The translations under genes and the position numbers were made by a program. DNA of 64,000 bases from NCBI RefSeq assembly GCF_000744185.1, contig NZ_JQLL01000001.1:248001-312000 (forward strand), given 5' to 3'. The notes under the pieces are model-generated. The model did not search any database, had not been told where the DNA came from, and saw only the letters and a program-made list of their open reading frames with translations. Below are positions 1 to 8,345 of this stretch, piece after piece; within the stretch, counting starts at the first letter, position 1; each line of letters begins with the position of its first letter. Source of the DNA: Carnobacterium funditum DSM 5970 (GTDB lineage Bacteria > Bacillota > Bacilli > Lactobacillales > Carnobacteriaceae).

Positions 1-268
1 TAAAAGTATCCATATAGATAGTTTTATTAAAACAATGATGATCGGCAACATCTCTTCTATTAAGGAGCTAGTAAAAAAGGATTTAGGGATTACTTTTTTA
101 TACCGGAATGCTGTTGAAGAAGAACTTGGAAATGGGTCATTAAAAGAAATTAAGATAATAGACTTTGTTATTGAACACCCTTTTCATTTGATCTATCTTA
201 AATCTGCGAATGTAAAAGGAATGGAGATTGCACAAAACTTTAGTCACTTATTCCCTCGAAATAGGTGA
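1..268 (+). CDS. LysR-family transcriptional regulator, C-terminal fragment (5' end outside window)
   Basis: The reading frame is open from base 2 and runs off the left edge, so only about the last 88 codons are present. The text reads like the end of a LysR effector-binding domain: a GNISSIKELV stretch, then GITFLYRNAV, an acidic EEELGNGSLKEI turn and an HPFHLIY strand, which is the usual order in the last two strands and helix of that fold. The DNA-binding half is not visible, so target and effector cannot be assigned. The next gene on the same strand starts about 270 bases later behind its own ribosome binding site. Confidence 0.6.
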   Translation, partial: KSIHIDSFIKTMMIGNISSIKELVKKDLGITFLYRNAVEEELGNGSLKEIKIIDFVIEHPFHLIYLKSANVKGMEIAQNFSHLFPRNR

Positions 269-368
269 GCTTTTTTGATCACGTTATATTTTGGCATTTA
301 ATTTGTGTAGGTAATGTGATGTTTTATTTCTATCTTTTTAGCTGCTAAGCGATTAAAATGACAACGAA

Positions 369-382
369 TGAAAGCGTTCTTA
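369..382 (+). promoter_or_regulatory. Possible cre (CcpA) site upstream of the LevR-type regulator gene
   Basis: TGAAAGCGTTCTTA matches the cre consensus TGWAARCGYTWNCW at 12 of 14 positions. It lies about 155 bases before the regulator start, and a TATAAT-like hexamer sits at 498-503. The rest of 269-538 is AT-rich and shows nothing else I can name. Confidence 0.35.
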
Positions 383-538
383 AAAGATAATGATGCAAAG
401 AAAAAACAATAGGGAATAAATTTACTACGAATTAAATTATAATTCTACTTATTGTTCAAAAGTAATTATACGTAATTATATTTATACCTCATTATTGTAT
501 AATTAAATAATTTATGTAAATAAAAGGAGCTCATAACA

Positions 539-3421
539 ATGATGAATAAATTAAAAAATATTATAGAAAATGAAGATTCTCATCAACCTTATACTGATAT
601 CGAACTTGCTAAATTATTAAATACTTTTAGAGAAAATATAACAAATTTGAGAACTGAAGAAAATATTCCAGATTCGAGAACTCGACGAAAAGAATTATTA
701 GAATTTGAAATTATTAGTGTTTTAACAGAACAACCAAAGATATCTGAAAGAAAATTAACCGAAAAACTAAATGCATGCGGTTTCAGTATCACAAGGTCTT
801 CGGTAAGCAAATACCGAAAAGATGTGCAAAAGAAATTACTTGTTCCTGAAGTACTTAAACCCAAAGTAGAAGTTGATCCATTTGAAGGTCTGATTGGATC
901 AAATGATAGTTTGAAAACACAAATTAATCAAGCCAAAGCATCTATTCTTTATCCTCCAAGGGGATTGCACACTCTTATTGTTGGACCATCTGGTTCCGGA
1001 AAAAGTTTTGTTGCACAAAAGATGTATGAATATAGTAAAACGACAAAAAATTTCAAAGATACTGTTCGTTTTGAAATATTTAACTGTGCAGATTATGCAG
1101 AAAACCCCCAGTTATTGCTTTCTCAACTTTTTGGATATGTAAAGGGTGCATTTACAGGAGCAATAGAAGATAAAAAAGGCCTTGTAGAAATATGTAATGG
1201 AGGGATTTTATTCTTAGATGAAATTCATCGTTTGCCACCCGAAGGACAAGAAATTCTATTTTACCTTTTAGATCAAAATTTATATAGAAGATTAGGAGAA
1301 ACCGAGTTAACAAGAAAAAGTAAGTTGCTTTTAATAGGAGCAACTACAGAAGATCCTTCAAAAACATTGTTACTAACTTTTAGAAGAAGAATTCCTATAA
1401 ACATAGAAATGCCTAGCTATCATGAAAGAACAATCAGTGAAAAATTTGATTTCATAAAAATGTTTTTTGAAAATGAAAGTAAACGTGTAAATAAATCATT
1501 TAAAATAAAAAGAGATGTAATAAAATCGCTTTTATCATATTCGTGTAAAGGAAACATAGGACAACTAAAAAGTGATATACAGGCAACATCTGCAAAAGGA
1601 TTTCTTCATGCCACAATAAATCAACAAAAAAAAATTAATATAAACTTTCAAGATTTACCCAAGCAGATAATTGAAGAAATAATTGAAAAAAATGATTTTA
1701 ATGAAGAGGTTTATTTATTTAGCCAAAAAGATTTGATTATTAATGAGAGTGACAGTAAAAAAAGCGAAGAAATGAAAGTAATCTCAACGCCTATACAAAC
1801 AGAGACAATTTATGATTTTATTGAAAATACTTATCAGACAATGAAATTGGAGAATTATAAGGAATCTAAAATTAGTTCAATTTTAAGCAAAAGAATTGAA
1901 GGAGAAATGCAACGTCTTTCCACAATGAACTACAAAGAAGAAATAGATTATGAAATTTTAAAAAACATCATCGGTTCTAGACTTTTAGAAACGACGAAAA
2001 CAGGTTTTAAAATAGCGACGAATTATTTTGGGAATTTAGATAGTAAGTTAATTTTCCCGCTTTCTATTCACTTAAATTCTGCTATTAATAGATTTCTTTC
2101 CAATAAAGAAACGATAAATCCAAATTTAGAAAAGATAAAAAAAGACTACAAAGAAGAATTTAAAGTGGGCATCCTTATTAAAGAACTTATTGATATAGAA
2201 TACAGTATTAGTTTACCTCAAGATGAAATTGGATTTATAGCTATGTATCTTAAAAATTTTAAAGGTCTAATACAAAGTGAAAATGTGAAAATAGGGATTG
2301 TTGTACTTTCTCATGGGAATGTAGCAAAAGGAATGGTAGATGTAGCGAATAAATTATTAGGTGTAAATCATGCAGTTGGATTAGAAATGGATTTGACAGA
2401 TTCTCCAAACTTAATGCTAGAAAAAACAATTCCAATAGTAAAAAATGCTGATCAAGGAAAAGGAGTTCTTATATTAGCTGATATGGGATCATTAATCTTA
2501 TTTGGAGATATTATTGCAGCAAGAACAGGTGTCCCCGTTCGAGTAGTTGGAAGAGTCGATACATTAATGGTGATAGAATCTGTTAGACGTTCTCTATTGC
2601 CTGAAGACACATTGGATAAACTTGCTGATGAGATTGATTCAAAACAATTTTTAACTGGAAGTACTTTTATTTCTCCGATAGAAAGAGAAAAAGTAATTGT
2701 GACATTGTGTTTAACAGGAGAAGGTGCAGCTAAAGTATTGAAAAATTATATTGAAACTTCAATTATTAATTATACTGATGAAATTAAGATAATACCTATT
2801 GGCTTTTTCACTAAAGAAGAAACTTCTGTGACCTTAGATAAAATCAGTCATTCAAATGAAATTGTTGCAATAGTAGGAACAATCAATCCTAAGTATAATA
2901 ACGTATCTTTTATATCAGCTGAAGAACTTTTAAATAAAAGCAATAAATTACTAAAACTTTTAAGTGATAAAGGGAAAATTTATAGAGAAAACACCCTAGG
3001 AAATTATATAGATATGGATTTAATTGATATTGAAAATGAATTTGTTACAAAGAATGATGTTCTTGATAAGATGACAAACAAATTAATAAAAGAAGGAAAA
3101 GTAACGAGTGATTATATCTTAAGTGTCTATAAAAGAGAAACGATGGGCAATACTTTTTTAGAAGGAGGAATAGCAATTCCACATGGTGAGAGTAAGTATA
3201 TCACAAAACCAGCCATCTCAATCACGAAATTAGCCACACCTATATTATGGGAAAGTAATCAGTACGTGAGGTTTGTTTTTCTTCTTGCATTGACTGAAGA
3301 TAATGGGAAAGAAATAGAAGATTTATATAAAATCCTTTACAAAGGCAACATTTTCCAGCTGCTTGAAGAGGCTACTACAAAAGAAGTGATTCATTCTATT
3401 TTAACCGATATAACATTATAA
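539..3421 (+). CDS. LevR-type sigma-54-dependent PTS-regulated transcriptional activator
   Basis: A 960-residue activator of sigma-54 promoters whose activity is set by PTS phosphorylation. Order of domains: N-terminal winged-helix region (about 50-105); AAA+ domain with Walker A GPSGSGKS (149-156), the sigma-54 contact loop GAFTGA (203-208) and Walker B GGILFLDE (221-228); a PRD around 430-580 (candidate His511); a mannose-type EIIA domain with VVLSHGN (His592); and a C-terminal fructose/galactitol-type EIIA with AIPHGE (His882). Classical LevR ends in a second PRD, so the terminal EIIA is a variant layout. Start: ATG 539 lies 9 bases after AAAGGAG; an ATG follows at 542. It directly precedes a PTS operon with a -24/-12 promoter, its likely target. 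Confidence 0.9.
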   Translation: MMNKLKNIIENEDSHQPYTDIELAKLLNTFRENITNLRTEENIPDSRTRRKELLEFEIISVLTEQPKISERKLTEKLNACGFSITRSSVSKYRKDVQKKLLVPEVLKPKVEVDPFEGLIGSNDSLKTQINQAKASILYPPRGLHTLIVGPSGSGKSFVAQKMYEYSKTTKNFKDTVRFEIFNCADYAENPQLLLSQLFGYVKGAFTGAIEDKKGLVEICNGGILFLDEIHRLPPEGQEILFYLLDQNLYRRLGETELTRKSKLLLIGATTEDPSKTLLLTFRRRIPINIEMPSYHERTISEKFDFIKMFFENESKRVNKSFKIKRDVIKSLLSYSCKGNIGQLKSDIQATSAKGFLHATINQQKKININFQDLPKQIIEEIIEKNDFNEEVYLFSQKDLIINESDSKKSEEMKVISTPIQTETIYDFIENTYQTMKLENYKESKISSILSKRIEGEMQRLSTMNYKEEIDYEILKNIIGSRLLETTKTGFKIATNYFGNLDSKLIFPLSIHLNSAINRFLSNKETINPNLEKIKKDYKEEFKVGILIKELIDIEYSISLPQDEIGFIAMYLKNFKGLIQSENVKIGIVVLSHGNVAKGMVDVANKLLGVNHAVGLEMDLTDSPNLMLEKTIPIVKNADQGKGVLILADMGSLILFGDIIAARTGVPVRVVGRVDTLMVIESVRRSLLPEDTLDKLADEIDSKQFLTGSTFISPIEREKVIVTLCLTGEGAAKVLKNYIETSIINYTDEIKIIPIGFFTKEETSVTLDKISHSNEIVAIVGTINPKYNNVSFISAEELLNKSNKLLKLLSDKGKIYRENTLGNYIDMDLIDIENEFVTKNDVLDKMTNKLIKEGKVTSDYILSVYKRETMGNTFLEGGIAIPHGESKYITKPAISITKLATPILWESNQYVRFVFLLALTEDNGKEIEDLYKILYKGNIFQLLEEATTKEVIHSILTDITL

Positions 3422-3429
3422 GCCAAAAG

Positions 3430-3447
3430 TTGGCATGGTACTTGCTT
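3430..3447 (+). promoter_or_regulatory. Sigma-54 (-24/-12) promoter of the sugar-acid PTS operon
   Basis: TTGGCATGGTACTTGCTT carries the invariant GG (3432-3433) and GC (3444-3445) separated by exactly 10 bases, inside a TGGCA-N6-TTGCT frame that fits the RpoN consensus almost perfectly. It lies 28 bases before the aldolase start and right after the activator stop codon. The predicted transcript would begin near 3456, just upstream of the AGAGGAGGTGG ribosome binding site. Confidence 0.85.
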
Positions 3448-3475
3448 ATATAAAAGTAACAGAGGAGGTGGAAAA

Positions 3476-4096
3476 ATGAAAAACATCTTTCCAAAAGTTA
3501 CTATTATCTTACGCGGCTATGAATACGAACAGGTTAAAACGGTTATGGATGTTTTAAAAGGTAAGCATGATCACTATGCGCTTGAAATTACATTAAATTC
3601 TCCAGATGTTTTTACAACTATAAATAAGATATCGAAAGAGTATGGAAATAATTTTTATATAGGTGCTGGTACCATATTATCTTTAGAAGATGCAAATAAT
3701 GCTATAGATGCAGGAGCTAAATTTATATTATCTCCTATTAAGTTAAGTAGAGAAATCTTAGAAATATGTAAACAAAAAAGTGTTTTAAGTATCCCAGCAG
3801 CTATGACGCCAACAGAAGTAATGGAACTTAAAATGAATGGTGCAGATATTATAAAAATATTTCCAGTTAACACTGTTGGGGAAAAATTTTTCAACGATAT
3901 TCAAGCTCCGTTGGGAAAACTTCCTTTAATGGCTGTTGGAGGAGTTACTTTAGATAATACGGTTAGCTTCTTTGAAAATGGTGCTGATTATGTAGGTATA
4001 GCTTCAGGGATTTTTAATAAAGGAGATATTTTAACTCAAAACAGTAAAGGACTAAAAGAATCTTTATTGTTATTTGAAAATAAAGTTTTTAAATAA
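3476..4096 (+). CDS. 2-dehydro-3-deoxy-6-phosphogluconate/galactonate (KDPG/KDPGal) aldolase
   Basis: A class I aldolase of 206 residues, the normal family length, that cleaves a 2-keto-3-deoxy-6-phospho sugar acid to pyruvate and glyceraldehyde-3-phosphate. The TIM-barrel signature motifs are present: LRG near residue 13, LEITLNSP with the general-base Glu37, GAGTI (63-67), and IIKIFP with the Schiff-base Lys127, then AVGGV and GIASGIF for phosphate binding. It is the first gene after the sigma-54 promoter and 41 bases ahead of the EIIA gene. The neighbouring dehydratase points to KDPGal; the DgaE-type lyase further on would point to KDPG. Many members handle both. Confidence 0.88.
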   Translation: MKNIFPKVTIILRGYEYEQVKTVMDVLKGKHDHYALEITLNSPDVFTTINKISKEYGNNFYIGAGTILSLEDANNAIDAGAKFILSPIKLSREILEICKQKSVLSIPAAMTPTEVMELKMNGADIIKIFPVNTVGEKFFNDIQAPLGKLPLMAVGGVTLDNTVSFFENGADYVGIASGIFNKGDILTQNSKGLKESLLLFENKVFK

Positions 4097-4137
4097 CAGC
4101 AAATTTTTAGAATTAAAGGAAAGGAGTGGAGGCACAG

Positions 4138-4596
4138 ATGAAATTGAAGCTCGATAAAAATTTAGTCTTTATTGATTTAGACTTTGAAAAAAAAGAAGAC
4201 ATCTTGAATTTTTTGTCGAATAAGTTACTTGAACATGATTATGTTAAACCAGAATATCCAAAAGCCATTATAGAGAGAGAAAAAATATACCCTACTGGCT
4301 TGCCTTCCTTAGGTGTAAATATTGCTATTCCTCATGCAGATAATGAGTTAGTTCATAAAACAACTATTGCTATCGGTATGCTAAAAAATTCTGCGAAGTT
4401 TTGTTCAATGGAAAATATTGAAAAAGAGTTAGATGTACAGATTGTTATGATGTTAGCCATAAAAGAAGCACATGGTCAGATAGAAATGTTGCAAAAAGTT
4501 GTCTCAATTATTCAAAATGATACATTAACAAGAGAAATTACGAAAATGACAGATAAAAATAAAGTATTAACTATGTTAGAACCATACTTAAATTAA
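4138..4596 (+). CDS. PTS system EIIA component, fructose/galactitol type
   Basis: Cytoplasmic phosphocarrier of 152 residues that passes phosphate from HPr to EIIB. The phospho-accepting histidine is His66 in NIAIPHADN, the fingerprint of the mannitol/fructose-type EIIA fold. I chose ATG 4138 because GGAGG (4128-4132) lies 5 bases ahead; an in-frame GTG at 4126 would add four residues (MEAQ) but is less well placed. It is followed after 21 bases by EIIB and then EIIC, so the permease is split into three chains, as in galactitol systems. Confidence 0.88.
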   Translation: MKLKLDKNLVFIDLDFEKKEDILNFLSNKLLEHDYVKPEYPKAIIEREKIYPTGLPSLGVNIAIPHADNELVHKTTIAIGMLKNSAKFCSMENIEKELDVQIVMMLAIKEAHGQIEMLQKVVSIIQNDTLTREITKMTDKNKVLTMLEPYLN

Positions 4597-4617
4597 AAAT
4601 AGCAGGAGGAATTTATT

Positions 4618-4893
4618 ATGAAAAGAGTATTAGTAGCTTGTGGAAACGGAATTGCAACATCAACTGTGGTAGCTTCAAAAATAAGAGATTATGCTGAAAA
4701 AGAAGGAGTAGATATTAAAACTGAACAATGTAAATTGATGGAGGTTCCTGGGAAAGGAGATAATTATGATTTAGTTGTAACAACTGGTCAATTTGGCGGA
4801 CAGGTTAATACACCTGTTGTAGCCGGTTTATCTTTATTAACTGGGATTGGTAAAGAAGAGACTTTAAAAGAAATTATAAGTTATTTAAAATAA
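4618..4893 (+). CDS. PTS system EIIB component, galactitol type
   Basis: Ninety-one residues with the phosphocysteine loop ACGNGIATST near the N-terminus (Cys8), the hallmark of the GatB/lactose-type EIIB fold. It receives phosphate from the EIIA encoded just upstream and phosphorylates the sugar during transport by the EIIC encoded 24 bases downstream. GCAGGAGG precedes the ATG at good spacing. Confidence 0.9.
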   Translation: MKRVLVACGNGIATSTVVASKIRDYAEKEGVDIKTEQCKLMEVPGKGDNYDLVVTTGQFGGQVNTPVVAGLSLLTGIGKEETLKEIISYLK

Positions 4894-4917
4894 AAAATTG
4901 ATTCAGGAGGAAATACT

Positions 4918-6321
4918 ATGTGGAATGCAGTAATGTCAGGATTTGATTGGCTTATTGGAGCTGGGCCAACAGTAATGTTACCCGTTATTATTACCGTTAT
5001 TGGGTTATTTTTTGGTTTAAAATTAGGAAAAGCATTTAAATCTGGTTTGACATTAGGAATTGGTTTTGCTGGGATCAGATTACTGCTAGATTACATGGCC
5101 GCAAACTTAGGCCCTGCTTCTCAAGCGATGGTAGATAATATTGGAATAAACTTAGATGTATTAGATGTAGGTTGGGGCTCTATTGCGGCTGTTACTTGGT
5201 CTTCTCCTATCATTGTGTTTCTTGTACTTTCAATATTTGCAGTTAATATCATTATGCTGTTGACTAAAACAACCAATACATTAGATGTTGATATCTGGAA
5301 TTATCATCATATGGCAATTGTTGGAATAATGGTTCATTATGTTACAAAAAACATTTGGCTTGGTATTGGAGCCTCAGTTGTAATGGCAATTACAACCTTT
5401 AAGATAGCAGATTGGTCTCAACCAATGATTGAAAAATTCTTTGGTATACCTGGAGTTTCATTACCAACAGTATCAGCAACTTCAACATTAGTGCTTGCTT
5501 GGCCTTTAAATTGGTTGTTAGATAGAATTCCTGGCATAAATAAAATTAATGTCACTCTTAAAGATGTTCAAAAATATCTTGGGTTTTTCGGAGATCAGAT
5601 GGTTTTAGGTTTAATATTAGGTTCGGCTATTGGATTATTAGGTGGGTACGATATTACCACATCATTGCAATTAGGTGTAAGTATGGCTGCTGTATTGGTT
5701 ATTATTCCTAAAATGACTTCTTTATTCGTTGAAGGATTAATGCCCATTTCAGAAGCGGCGCAAGACTGGTCTCAGAAGAAATTTAAAGATAGAAAATTAT
5801 TTATCGGTTTAGATGCAGCGGTTGTAGTAGGAAATCAAGATGTAATTACTACTGCATTAATTTTAATTCCTTTAACTATTGGACTTGCATTTATTCTACC
5901 AGGGAATAGAATGTTACCTTTTGCTGACTTAGCGATTATTCCTTTTAGAATTGCATTAGTCGTTGCTCTTACAAGAGGAAATTTCTTCAAAAATATCATT
6001 ATTGGATTAACAACTAGTGCAGCTATTTTATATGCAGGTACAATTACAGCCCCTATTCTTACAGAACTTGCAGGTTCAGTGGGTATTGAGGTAGCGGTTG
6101 CAGGTGGCGCTCTATTAATCTCATCATTTTCAGCAACTAGCTTAACTCATAGTTTCTTAGTATTCTTTGCTTTTGTTGGTCCATTACTAGTAACATTGCC
6201 TGCCATGATTTTTATCATAGCAATTTTCTGGTATTACTTTGAAGTTATGAAGCCTAAAGCGAGACAAGCTAGAGAACAGAGAGAAAAAAATGAAATGGAA
6301 ATAGAAGAACAAGCTATATGA
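4918..6321 (+). CDS. PTS system EIIC permease, galactitol family
   Basis: A 467-residue polytopic membrane protein with many hydrophobic helices starting right at the N-terminus (FDWLIGAGPTVMLPVIITV) and a charged C-terminal tail (KARQAREQREKNEME). The NYHHMA and LPTVSATSTL stretches fit the galactitol-type (GatC) EIIC family. It forms the membrane channel that delivers the substrate to EIIB for phosphorylation. The exact substrate cannot be read from the sequence. Co-transcription with a galactonate-dehydratase homologue and a keto-deoxy-phospho-sugar aldolase suggests an aldonic acid rather than a polyol. Confidence 0.88.
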   Translation: MWNAVMSGFDWLIGAGPTVMLPVIITVIGLFFGLKLGKAFKSGLTLGIGFAGIRLLLDYMAANLGPASQAMVDNIGINLDVLDVGWGSIAAVTWSSPIIVFLVLSIFAVNIIMLLTKTTNTLDVDIWNYHHMAIVGIMVHYVTKNIWLGIGASVVMAITTFKIADWSQPMIEKFFGIPGVSLPTVSATSTLVLAWPLNWLLDRIPGINKINVTLKDVQKYLGFFGDQMVLGLILGSAIGLLGGYDITTSLQLGVSMAAVLVIIPKMTSLFVEGLMPISEAAQDWSQKKFKDRKLFIGLDAAVVVGNQDVITTALILIPLTIGLAFILPGNRMLPFADLAIIPFRIALVVALTRGNFFKNIIIGLTTSAAILYAGTITAPILTELAGSVGIEVAVAGGALLISSFSATSLTHSFLVFFAFVGPLLVTLPAMIFIIAIFWYYFEVMKPKARQAREQREKNEMEIEEQAI

Positions 6322-6342
6322 TTATTAAATGGAGGGTGAACA

Positions 6343-7488
6343 ATGAAAATTACAGATGTTAAAGTCTACAAAATTAAGCCACGCTGGATTTTTATAAAGA
6401 TAAGTACAGATGAAGGTATCGAAGGTTGGGGAGAAATGATTTCTGGTACAAAAACAGAAACAGTTGTCTCTGGAGCATATGAAATGGGTAAAAGAATTAT
6501 TGGTCGTAATCCGTTTGAGATTGAAAGATTGTGGCAAGAACTTCACCGCTCATTTTTTAGAGGCGGACCAATAAATGGAACGATTGTATCTGGTATAGAG
6601 ATGGCTTTATGGGATATCAAGGGTAAGTATTTTAATGTTCCCGTTTACGAGTTATTAGGTGGGGCTGCACGTGACAACATTAAAGTGTATTCTTGGATCG
6701 GTGGCGATAGACCTGAAGATGTAGTTACTGAAGCAATGGATCGTTACGACAGAGGATTTAGAGCTGTGAAAATGAACGCAACTCAAGAATTACATTACAT
6801 CGATTCATTTAAAGAAGTACAAAAAGTAGTAGATAGGGTTGCTTCAATACGCGAAAAATTAGGATATGAAATGGAAGTTGCTGTGGATTTTCATGGCAGA
6901 GTCCATAAAGGAATGGCAAAAGTATTAGCTAAAGAACTTGAACCATTGAAACCTATGTTTTTAGAAGAGGTTGTTTTGCCAGAAAACGAGGAAGCTTTCT
7001 CTGAGATTGCACGCCATGTAGCTACACCATTAGCAACTGGAGAACGTTTATATACTAGATGGGCATTTAAAAATATCTTCAAACAAGGAAGTATAGATAT
7101 TATTCAACCAGATGTTGCTTTAGTTGGTGGTATTTTAGAAACTAAGAAAATAGCAGCAATGGCTGAAGCTTACGATGTAGCTGTTGCACCACATGCACCA
7201 TATGGGCCGATTGCATTAGCTGCAACACTTCAAGTTGATGCTTGTACGCCAAATGTTTTTATTCAAGAGCAAAGTTTAGGAATTCATTATAATAAAGGAT
7301 TTGATTTATTAGATTTCGTTCATAACAAAGAAGTTTTTCAATATAAAGATGGCTTCGTTGATCTTCCGTCTAAACCAGGTCTTGGTTTAGAATTAAATGA
7401 AGATTTAATTGAAGATATTTCTCAAGAAGGTCTAATTTGGACAAATCCTCAGTGGAAACACTATGATGGTACCATAGCAGAATGGTAA
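6343..7488 (+). CDS. dgoD: D-galactonate dehydratase family protein (mandelate racemase/enolase superfamily)
   Basis: 381 residues, full length for DgoD. The catalytic set of E. coli DgoD is conserved with a constant offset of one residue: metal ligands Asp182 (VDFHGR), Glu208 (FLEEV) and Glu234 (TGERL), and the acid/base histidines His184 and His284 (APHAPYGPIA). YSWIGGDRP and QEQSLGIHYN are further family strings. The family dehydrates D-galactonate to 2-keto-3-deoxygalactonate. Here it is last in a PTS operon with an aldolase for the phosphorylated product and no sugar-acid kinase, so it may act on the 6-phosphate. It sits 21 bases after EIIC and ends at a terminator. Confidence 0.85.
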   Translation: MKITDVKVYKIKPRWIFIKISTDEGIEGWGEMISGTKTETVVSGAYEMGKRIIGRNPFEIERLWQELHRSFFRGGPINGTIVSGIEMALWDIKGKYFNVPVYELLGGAARDNIKVYSWIGGDRPEDVVTEAMDRYDRGFRAVKMNATQELHYIDSFKEVQKVVDRVASIREKLGYEMEVAVDFHGRVHKGMAKVLAKELEPLKPMFLEEVVLPENEEAFSEIARHVATPLATGERLYTRWAFKNIFKQGSIDIIQPDVALVGGILETKKIAAMAEAYDVAVAPHAPYGPIALAATLQVDACTPNVFIQEQSLGIHYNKGFDLLDFVHNKEVFQYKDGFVDLPSKPGLGLELNEDLIEDISQEGLIWTNPQWKHYDGTIAEW

Positions 7489-7508
7489 ACAAATATAAAT
7501 AAAGAAAG

Positions 7509-7540
7509 AAAAAGGCTGAAGAATTTTTTCAGCCTTTTTA
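7509..7540 (+). terminator. Rho-independent terminator of the sugar-acid PTS operon
   Basis: A-rich arm plus AGGCTGAA pairs with TTCAGCCT across a short loop and is followed by a T run. It lies 20 bases after the dgoD stop. Confidence 0.85.
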
Positions 7541-7590
7541 ATATAATCAATTGTATTTTTATAGTTAAAAATATATTAGGAGGCAATCAT

Positions 7591-7686
7591 ATGACCCAAA
7601 TATATTTTACATTGGAAACGAAAGAAATTCCAAGTATAATTGAAAATTCAGTAAAAGAAAATCTAGCTAAAATATTCTCTTGGTAG
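7591..7686 (+). pseudogene. N-terminal remnant of an IS256-family transposase
   Basis: ATG 7591, behind a good AGGAGG at 7578-7583, opens a 31-codon frame that begins MTQIYFTLETKEIPSIIENS and stops after LAKIFSW. From memory this matches the first thirty or so residues of IS256-type transposases from lactic acid bacteria (MTQ.HFTL....IQSIIE.SV). The following frame contains NEQRYQSG, which resembles the next conserved block, but it is interrupted by stops. The body of the transposase with its DDE residues is gone, so this is a deletion scar. Confidence 0.55.
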
Positions 7687-8061
7687 TTTTTTTATAAAAT
7701 CAAAGAATAAAAATGAACAACGATATCAAAGTGGTAAATGATGTCGTTCAGAAAAATATGTCAGTTAACTAAATGGTTAATAGTAAAGAAAATTAATAAA
7801 GTATATAGAGAGCTTGGATTTAAAGGTTCCGAGATCCCACAACGAAAAATTTTCTTCAGAAGATTGGTGGACTTTTATTAATAGAATCTAAAAATACGTT
7901 TAAATCACTTATCGTTTGACCACAGCATTTAATTTTAAAAACCTTTCATTTCTTTATCTGTATGATGATACTAGACGGGTGAGATATGGTTTTTTATGTT
8001 GACTTAATGTAATGGCTCATCTTCAATCGATAGTTTATAATGGCAACTGTAGTACACGTTT

Positions 8062-8094
8062 ACAAGACAAGTGTGATGAAGTTGTCTTGTTTTT
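8062..8094 (+). promoter_or_regulatory. Perfect 9-bp inverted repeat with T run (terminator or operator)
   Basis: ACAAGACAA (8062-8070) pairs with TTGTCTTGT (8082-8090) across an 11-base loop and runs into TTTT. It could terminate the vanished upstream gene. The right arm also overlaps a TTGTTT that could serve as a -35 ahead of TATAAA at 8108-8113, which would make it an operator. The sequence alone does not decide. Confidence 0.5.
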
Positions 8095-8146
8095 AGACAA
8101 AGTTAGTTATAAAATATATGTAAGTGTTTGCAAGAAAGAGGAGAAT

Positions 8147-8310
8147 ATGCTGTAATTAACGAAAAGTGAAATAAAAGTAATTAAGATGTTATTAGATAAG
8201 GAAAAATTGAGAATGAGTACGATGCAGAAACAATTATGTTTATTATTGAGAATGGCAATAAACTATTAACAGATCTAAATAAAAATAATTGGTCTTATTT
8301 GTACAAATAA
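8147..8310 (+). pseudogene. Broken small gene of unknown function
   Basis: A convincing ribosome binding site (AAAGAGGAG, 8135-8143) precedes ATG 8147, but the frame stops after two codons. Two adjacent frames then carry a protein-like text: TKSEIKVIKMLLDKEK, followed in the next frame by ENEYDAETIMFIIENGNKLL and ending at TAA 8308-8310. Repairing two small indels would give a protein of roughly 50 residues. I do not recognise the family. Confidence 0.4.
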
Positions 8311-8345
8311 TAAATGGGGAAAATAGGTGAATGAGGATGAATAAT

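Larger units (their letters stand above)
7687..8345. other. Decayed intergenic stretch between dgoD and the dgaE-like gene
   Basis: There is no intact gene in about 660 bases. Short open pieces exist. One, 7741-7881 (+), is 46 codons long and includes INKVYRELGFKGSEIPQRK; it has no clear ribosome binding site and no family I recognise. The stretch also holds the inverted repeat at 8062-8090 and a broken small frame at 8147-8310, listed separately. Together with the IS256 scar this looks like a segment that has lost genes. Confidence 0.6.
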
